Assembly (NCBI GenBank): GCA_007135845.1
Contig: SLIC01000042.1
Location: forward strand, 1-9,689
Direction: 5' to 3'
From: Candidatus Brevefilum sp.
GTDB taxonomy: Bacteria; Chloroflexota; Anaerolineae; Anaerolineales; Anaerolineaceae
DNA: 9,689 nt
Below are positions 6,400-9,689 of the stretch, piece after piece; the stretch's first letter is position 1; each line of letters begins with the position of its first letter. A program made the position numbers and the translations under genes. The notes under the pieces were generated by a model, which saw only the letters and a list, made by a program, of their open reading frames with translations, was not told the DNA's origin and searched no databases.

Positions 6400-6564
6400 T
6401 TTCAAAACCCTTCTCTTGGCCTCTATTTTTAACTCATAGCATATGAATGCTCTATCTAGATCTAGGTAAAGGAAGATGTCGCAATTATTCATTTGCAGCT
6501 ATCTTGACAAAATTCTCGGTGGATTCCATCACCATAAAAGACGTTAGGCTTGTTATATTCAATT

Positions 6565-6610
6565 TATCTTCCGGTATTCTATCCAAAACGGAAGATACAG
6601 CGGAAGATAT
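6565..6610. repeat. Three-copy TATCTTCCG repeat after the AlbA_2 gene
   Basis: TATCTTCCG (6565-6573) is followed by its perfect reverse complement CGGAAGATA (6589-6597) with a 15-base spacer. A further direct copy, CGGAAGATAT (6601-6610), is 12 bases on. The first two can form a 9-bp hairpin in the transcript downstream of the AlbA_2 gene. There is no T-run after it on the minus strand, so it is not a typical terminator. It might be a paired protein-binding site. Confidence 0.5.
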
Positions 6611-6625
6611 TTGAACAAATGATAT

Positions 6626-7909
6626 CTAGGTTCTTATCTGATACTTTGTTTGTGGCCCACCGCCGACAACTTCAAGAGAGCCCTCTTCAACCATCTTTTT
6701 CAATTGCTGATGCAGCCAACTCCGCTTGAATCCTGTAATCTGTTCTAATTGCGATCGTGAAAGAGGACTCCTTTTCGAAAGGGCAACCATTATGTTTGTC
6801 CTGATGTCCTTTTCTTCTAATACTGCCTCATAATCAACAACAGGTAGAACAACACGAATAAAATTATCAGAAATATCAAATTCTGGCTTGGGAGAATAAT
6901 TTTCATATGATTCACGGATGCGTAATATCCCCGTGCCAAACTTTTCAATTAATCCAAGACGATAAAAGACCTCTGCTATTGTCATATTGCGTAGTAGTGA
7001 TACCTGCCCATAAAGATATGCGGTTTTTGAAATCCCCTGTGGCAATCCTCCCGGTGATGTGATTTCAATCCGATCTTCGTACATGGCTATTTGAACGGAG
7101 GCATTGAGATCAAACCTGCGGTGAACCAAGGCATTTGCTACGCCTTCACGAAAAGCTTCATGCGGTATTTGCTGCCTCGTTATCCTTTCAAACCCAATGA
7201 TTTGTTCAAATTGTGGATACCACTTGTTAAACATGGTTAATGAATCTTGATACTGAATCAAAAGAGATTTTCTTGCGACCTCTTGTCTCTCTAAGAACAC
7301 TGATGCTTTATGGCCGAATCGAATAATTGAAGTGATTGATTGGTTAATTTCATTATCATCCGCTAGTAGTTGTGCAGCACGAGTATACTTTTCTTGATTA
7401 ATCAATCCCAATGTCCGCAATGTATCTTTTGAGAACTGTTGTATACCTATCTTTTCTATTAACATTGATTTAAGAACTTCAAATGATAAATTATCTTCAG
7501 TTGAAGGTAATTGATCGTAGCTGATGTTAATGCCCTCAAGAGATAATCGTTGTAACTCATAGGCATCTACTGGCACAGACGAGGTGTCACTCCTTTTATA
7601 TGCGGCTCCGTTATATGTGTAGGGGGTATGTGAACCTTTTTTAACGAATAATTCAACCAAGGTTTTACCTTCAATTTCTATCGTGCTCAAGAAAAATTCA
7701 GGTCGAGGATCAATACAATCGTTAATAATATTTTCAATCTGAAGCCGAAATTTGTCAGGTTCCTTAATGCCAATAATACTCAGATCATTTTTAACACCAA
7801 AGACAATTTTCCCATCAAGATAGTTTGCATAAGCACTAACGGTCTTTAGGAATGTTTTTGTTTCTTGTATCTTAAGTTCTAATGCAGCATTTTCTTTTTC
7901 AGGGAACAT
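6626..7909 (-). CDS. AlbA_2 (Schlafen-like) ATP-binding protein with winged helix
   Basis: This 427-residue protein has an N-terminal AlbA_2 domain (about 5-118). It opens with ENAALELK, then the FLKTVSAYANYLDGKIVFGV core and the PYTYNGAAYKRSD segment, which match the usual AFANxxGGxIxxGV and xxYxRxGS motifs. A GHKL-type ATP-binding region follows (about 245-345; REGVANALVHRRFD with Asn259, then IEITSPGGLP and a GTGI loop at 325-328). A C-terminal winged helix-turn-helix (about 370-427) completes it. Relatives are annotated as putative transcriptional regulators or as RecG-like (a misnomer, since no helicase motifs are present); AlbA_2 domains also occur in Schlafen-type nucleases. Role here unknown; nucleic-acid binding in the cytoplasm is expected. 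The ATG at 7909 has GGAG nine bases upstream and an in-frame TAA just before. The gene is visibly richer in A/T than the flanking oxidoreductase and kinase genes, suggesting transfer. Confidence 0.9.
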   Translation of the reverse strand: MFPEKENAALELKIQETKTFLKTVSAYANYLDGKIVFGVKNDLSIIGIKEPDKFRLQIENIINDCIDPRPEFFLSTIEIEGKTLVELFVKKGSHTPYTYNGAAYKRSDTSSVPVDAYELQRLSLEGINISYDQLPSTEDNLSFEVLKSMLIEKIGIQQFSKDTLRTLGLINQEKYTRAAQLLADDNEINQSITSIIRFGHKASVFLERQEVARKSLLIQYQDSLTMFNKWYPQFEQIIGFERITRQQIPHEAFREGVANALVHRRFDLNASVQIAMYEDRIEITSPGGLPQGISKTAYLYGQVSLLRNMTIAEVFYRLGLIEKFGTGILRIRESYENYSPKPEFDISDNFIRVVLPVVDYEAVLEEKDIRTNIMVALSKRSPLSRSQLEQITGFKRSWLHQQLKKMVEEGSLEVVGGGPQTKYQIRT

Positions 7910-7955
7910 CAGCCAATACTCCGTTTAGCGCACATGAAGATTTTCAGCTGTACTC

Positions 7956-7987
7956 ATTTTATCATCCTTGAGCCAAAATTTACTCAA
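7956..7987 (-). promoter_or_regulatory. Possible promoter of the AlbA_2 gene
   Basis: On the minus strand an extended -10 (TGATAAAAT; hexamer TAAAAT at 7956-7961) lies 46 bases before the ATG. A -35-like TTGAGT sits at 7982-7987 with a 20-base spacer, longer than ideal. The extended -10 could compensate. This is the best candidate in the region, not a confident call. Confidence 0.3.
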
Positions 7988-8089
7988 TATGCAGGGCAAT
8001 CGCAAAGTCTAAAAAGCTTTAGTTTAATTACCACTATCTTTATTTTTTTATTATCCATATCTGATGTTATGGATGAAAAATTTATTACT

Positions 8090-8185
8090 TTACCCATCCC
8101 TAAATCCCTTCCCTACTCAAAGAGTGCTTCGTGAAGGGAAGAGACTTTAAGCCCCTCCATTTAGGGAGGGGTTGGGGTGGGTTTA
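8090..8185. repeat. Palindromic intergenic element (REP/MITE-like)
   Basis: The outer arms are imperfect complements: a C-rich left arm (TACCCATCCCTAAATCCCTT from 8091) and a G-rich right arm (GGGAGGGGTTGGGGTGGG, 8164-8181). Inside are a TCCCTTC/GAAGGGA stem (8105-8111 and 8133-8139) enclosing ACTC/GAGT, and a CCCCTCC/GGAGGGG hairpin (8152-8158 and 8165-8171) with a 6-base loop. C-rich/G-rich palindromes of this general style are common dispersed elements in many bacterial genomes. The right hairpin followed by GTTTATTT could also terminate transcription. No transposase is encoded. Confidence 0.6.
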
Positions 8186-8283
8186 TTTAACAATGATTAT
8201 CAATAACTTGATTATAAAGATAGAAGCGCGCTTCGCAGATGGGTAAATAGAACAAATTAACCTGCCAAAAGAATGGCTAATTA

Positions 8284-8314
8284 TTTACAGGCTGACTTCA
8301 GGCAATGTTATAAT
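8284..8314 (+). promoter_or_regulatory. Promoter of the oxidoreductase gene
   Basis: An exact TATAAT (8309-8314) carries an extended -10 (TGT directly before it). A TTTACA -35 lies at 8284-8289 with a 19-base spacer, slightly long. Transcription should begin near 8321, leaving a leader of about 97 bases before the ATG at 8418. The perfect palindrome at 8223-8234 lies about 50 bases upstream and could be an activator or repressor site. Confidence 0.5.
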
Positions 8315-8324
8315 CCACTCGATG

Positions 8325-8401
8325 AGCGTTTTACAGATCACAACAATCCCACCAATTCGTCTCTTAGCGCACAGCGCAGTCTGCGCTGTGCAGAGAACGC
8401 T
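8325..8401 (+). promoter_or_regulatory. Structured mRNA leader with strong hairpin before the oxidoreductase
   Basis: A perfect 10-bp stem with a 3-base loop (GCACAGCGCA at 8369-8378, TGCGCTGTGC at 8382-8391) lies 27 bases before the start codon. Its 3' side continues into AGAG (8392-8395), complementary to CTCT (8361-8364), and AACGCT (8396-8401), complementary to AGCGTT (8325-8330). The whole could fold as one multi-part structure ending five bases before the weak ribosome binding site AGGT (8406-8409). There is no T-run after it. It does not match a riboswitch class I recognise. Confidence 0.5.
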
Positions 8402-8417
8402 TGGCAGGTAGACCCCC

Positions 8418-9689
8418 ATGCCCAACCCTGTTCGCATCCTTCTATTCGGTGCCGGCAACCGCGGGGCAGACGCCTACGGCCGATACGCCCTCAAACATCC
8501 CAACCAGGTAAAGTTTGTGGCAGTGGCAGAACCGCACCCGGAACGCCGGTTGCAGTTCGCCAAAGCACACCACATCTCGCCTGATTTCCAGTTTGATGAC
8601 TGGCATGCTGCCCTCCAGGCGGAAAAAATGGCCGATGCCGTGATTAACGCCACCCCGGATGAAGTGCACCATAACGCAACCATCGCTGCGCTGCACGCGG
8701 GCTACGACATCCTGCTGGAAAAGCCCATCGCCACCACCCTCAATGAGACCCAGCACATCGTCAAGGAAGCCCAGCAAGCCAAGCGCTTGTTGATGGTGTG
8801 TCACGTTTTGCGCTACACGGATTTCTTCCAAAAGGTCAAGGCGATTTTCGACTCAGGTCAGCTCGGAAAAATTGTTCACATAGCACATTCGGAGAACGTC
8901 TCCTATTTCCATATGGCACACAGCTATGTGCGCGGCAACTGGCGGACCATCGCCGAGAGCGCACCGATGATCGTGGCCAAGTGCTGCCATGACCTCGACC
9001 TGCTGTACTGGTTCACCGGTGAACGGGCAAACCGGCTCAGCTCAATGGGAGATCTACGTCATTTCACCGCCGAAAACGCCCCGCCAGGTGCACCCGCGCG
9101 CTGCACCGACGGCTGCCCGGCAGCAGAAACCTGCCCCTTTTATGCGCCGCGCATCTACCTGGAGAGCTACCAGATCAAAGCCGCTGTGGCCAGGTCGGAT
9201 AACCCGCTGTTCCGGTCCTTTGGCCGGTTGACCCTGGCCCAACCCCGCCTGGCAGATGCTCTTGCCGCCCTCATCCCCCCGCTGCGCGCACTGACACGCT
9301 ACACCGGCTGGCCGCGCAGCACGATCACGGCGTTCCCAGGGGATGACTCAGCCATACTGGATGCGCTCCAGACCGGACCTTACGGCCGCTGCGTCTACCA
9401 CTGCGACAACGACGTTGTGGACCACCAGGTGGTCAATTTGCAATACCCCAGCGGCATCACCGCCACACTTACGATGCACGGTCACTCCCACGAGGAAGGC
9501 CGCACGCTGCGCATCGATGGAGCGCGGGCAACACTGCTGGGCAAGTTTTCCTACAGCCAGGCCTGGCTGGAAGTCCACCCCCACGGGCCAGGTCAGATTG
9601 AGCGCTTCAGGTTCGCCACCGTGGTCGACAATGGTGCCGGTCACGGCGGGGGTGACGAGGGCGTGATGCGGGCCTTCGTCCAGGCATTA
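8418..9689 (+). CDS. Gfo/Idh/MocA-family oxidoreductase, 3' end cut by window
   Basis: The frame is open from the ATG at 8418 to the last base: 424 codons without a stop, so the gene is partial. It begins with a Rossmann fold (RILLFGAGNRG; glycines 11, 13 and 16) for NAD(P), followed by the family's EKP motif (Glu101-Lys102-Pro103) and the catalytic-region motif KCCHDLD (188-194, His191). These enzymes usually oxidise or reduce sugars, inositols or related polyols. Residues 229-239 hold a cysteine cluster, C-x3-C-x5-C followed by PFYAPRIY, found in a subgroup of the family and possibly metal-binding; Cys189/Cys190 could add a ligand. The ATG is the first possible start, since an in-frame TAG lies three codons upstream (8409-8411), and AGGT (8406-8409) is a weak ribosome binding site. 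Codon use is G/C-rich, unlike the neighbouring AlbA_2 gene. Substrate unknown. Confidence 0.92.
   Translation, partial: MPNPVRILLFGAGNRGADAYGRYALKHPNQVKFVAVAEPHPERRLQFAKAHHISPDFQFDDWHAALQAEKMADAVINATPDEVHHNATIAALHAGYDILLEKPIATTLNETQHIVKEAQQAKRLLMVCHVLRYTDFFQKVKAIFDSGQLGKIVHIAHSENVSYFHMAHSYVRGNWRTIAESAPMIVAKCCHDLDLLYWFTGERANRLSSMGDLRHFTAENAPPGAPARCTDGCPAAETCPFYAPRIYLESYQIKAAVARSDNPLFRSFGRLTLAQPRLADALAALIPPLRALTRYTGWPRSTITAFPGDDSAILDALQTGPYGRCVYHCDNDVVDHQVVNLQYPSGITATLTMHGHSHEEGRTLRIDGARATLLGKFSYSQAWLEVHPHGPGQIERFRFATVVDNGAGHGGGDEGVMRAFVQAL

Larger units (their letters stand above)
7988..8417. other. Non-coding interval with repeats and a promoter
   Basis: The 508-base gap between the divergent AlbA_2 and oxidoreductase genes has no supported gene; the plus-strand open frame at 7934-8134 is A/T-rich and runs into a repeat. 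It holds a 7-bp inverted repeat (ATCCATA 8053-8059, TATGGAT 8068-8074), a palindromic element (8090-8185), a perfect 12-bp palindrome GAAGCGCGCTTC (8223-8234), and the promoter and leader of the oxidoreductase. Confidence 0.6.

Noticed and set aside
6400..6492. 31-residue N-terminal extension of the acetyltransferase from the ATG at 6492
   Set aside because: A good ribosome binding site stands before the downstream ATG at 6399, and the extension does not look like the family's N-terminus.
7934..8134. Plus-strand open frame of 66 codons
   Set aside because: A/T-rich, no ribosome binding site, overlaps inverted repeats and the palindromic element.
8273..8584. Plus-strand open frame of 103 codons
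   Set aside because: It overlaps the promoter, the leader hairpin and the first third of the oxidoreductase in a different frame; the oxidoreductase frame carries clear motifs.

Overview
The window looks like chromosomal DNA of a bacterium from the Chloroflexota, probably class Anaerolineae. That is an inference from protein style (GAF-PAS histidine kinase, ABC exporter with a long linker before the nucleotide-binding core, Gfo/Idh/MocA oxidoreductase with a Cys cluster), mixed base composition and degenerate intergenic repeats. No rRNA, tRNA, CRISPR array or insertion sequence was seen, so the assignment is not firm.

Layout. The left third (295-3847, + strand) carries a soluble GAF-PAS histidine kinase followed after 103 bases by a type-1 ABC half-exporter. 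A strong hairpin with a T-rich tail (4040-4082) closes this side and lies just past the stop of a convergent small META-domain lipoprotein gene (4094-4504, - strand). Next, also on the minus strand, is a compact toxin-antitoxin pair: an AbrB-type antitoxin (5035-5241) overlapping a PIN-domain toxin (4664-5038) by four bases. It has a consensus promoter whose -10 box sits inside an inverted repeat. A GNAT acetyltransferase (5656-6399, -) and an A/T-rich gene for an AlbA_2/GHKL ATP-binding winged-helix protein (6626-7909, -) follow. A 508-base gap holds a palindromic repeat element, a promoter and a structured leader. It leads into a G/C-rich Gfo/Idh/MocA-type oxidoreductase (8418 to the window end, +), which is cut by the window edge and has no stop.

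How the genes relate. The kinase and exporter are co-oriented and may share a transcript, so the kinase could sense something linked to the exporter's cargo, but no response regulator is present. The toxin-antitoxin pair is self-contained. The AlbA_2 protein and the acetyltransferase are co-oriented with a 226-base gap; the reading frame after the AlbA_2 stop stays open for 46 codons across most of that gap. The lipoprotein, acetyltransferase and oxidoreductase look like unrelated single genes. The mixture of short unrelated genes, a toxin-antitoxin pair, repeats and a change in base composition suggests an accessory, rearranged stretch.

I saw no convincing undescribed multi-gene system. The signals most worth a second look are the operator-like toxin-antitoxin promoter, a 42-bp near-palindrome at 4563-4604, two related intergenic repeats at about 130-212 and 5562-5610, the open frame past the AlbA_2 stop, and the structured oxidoreductase leader.
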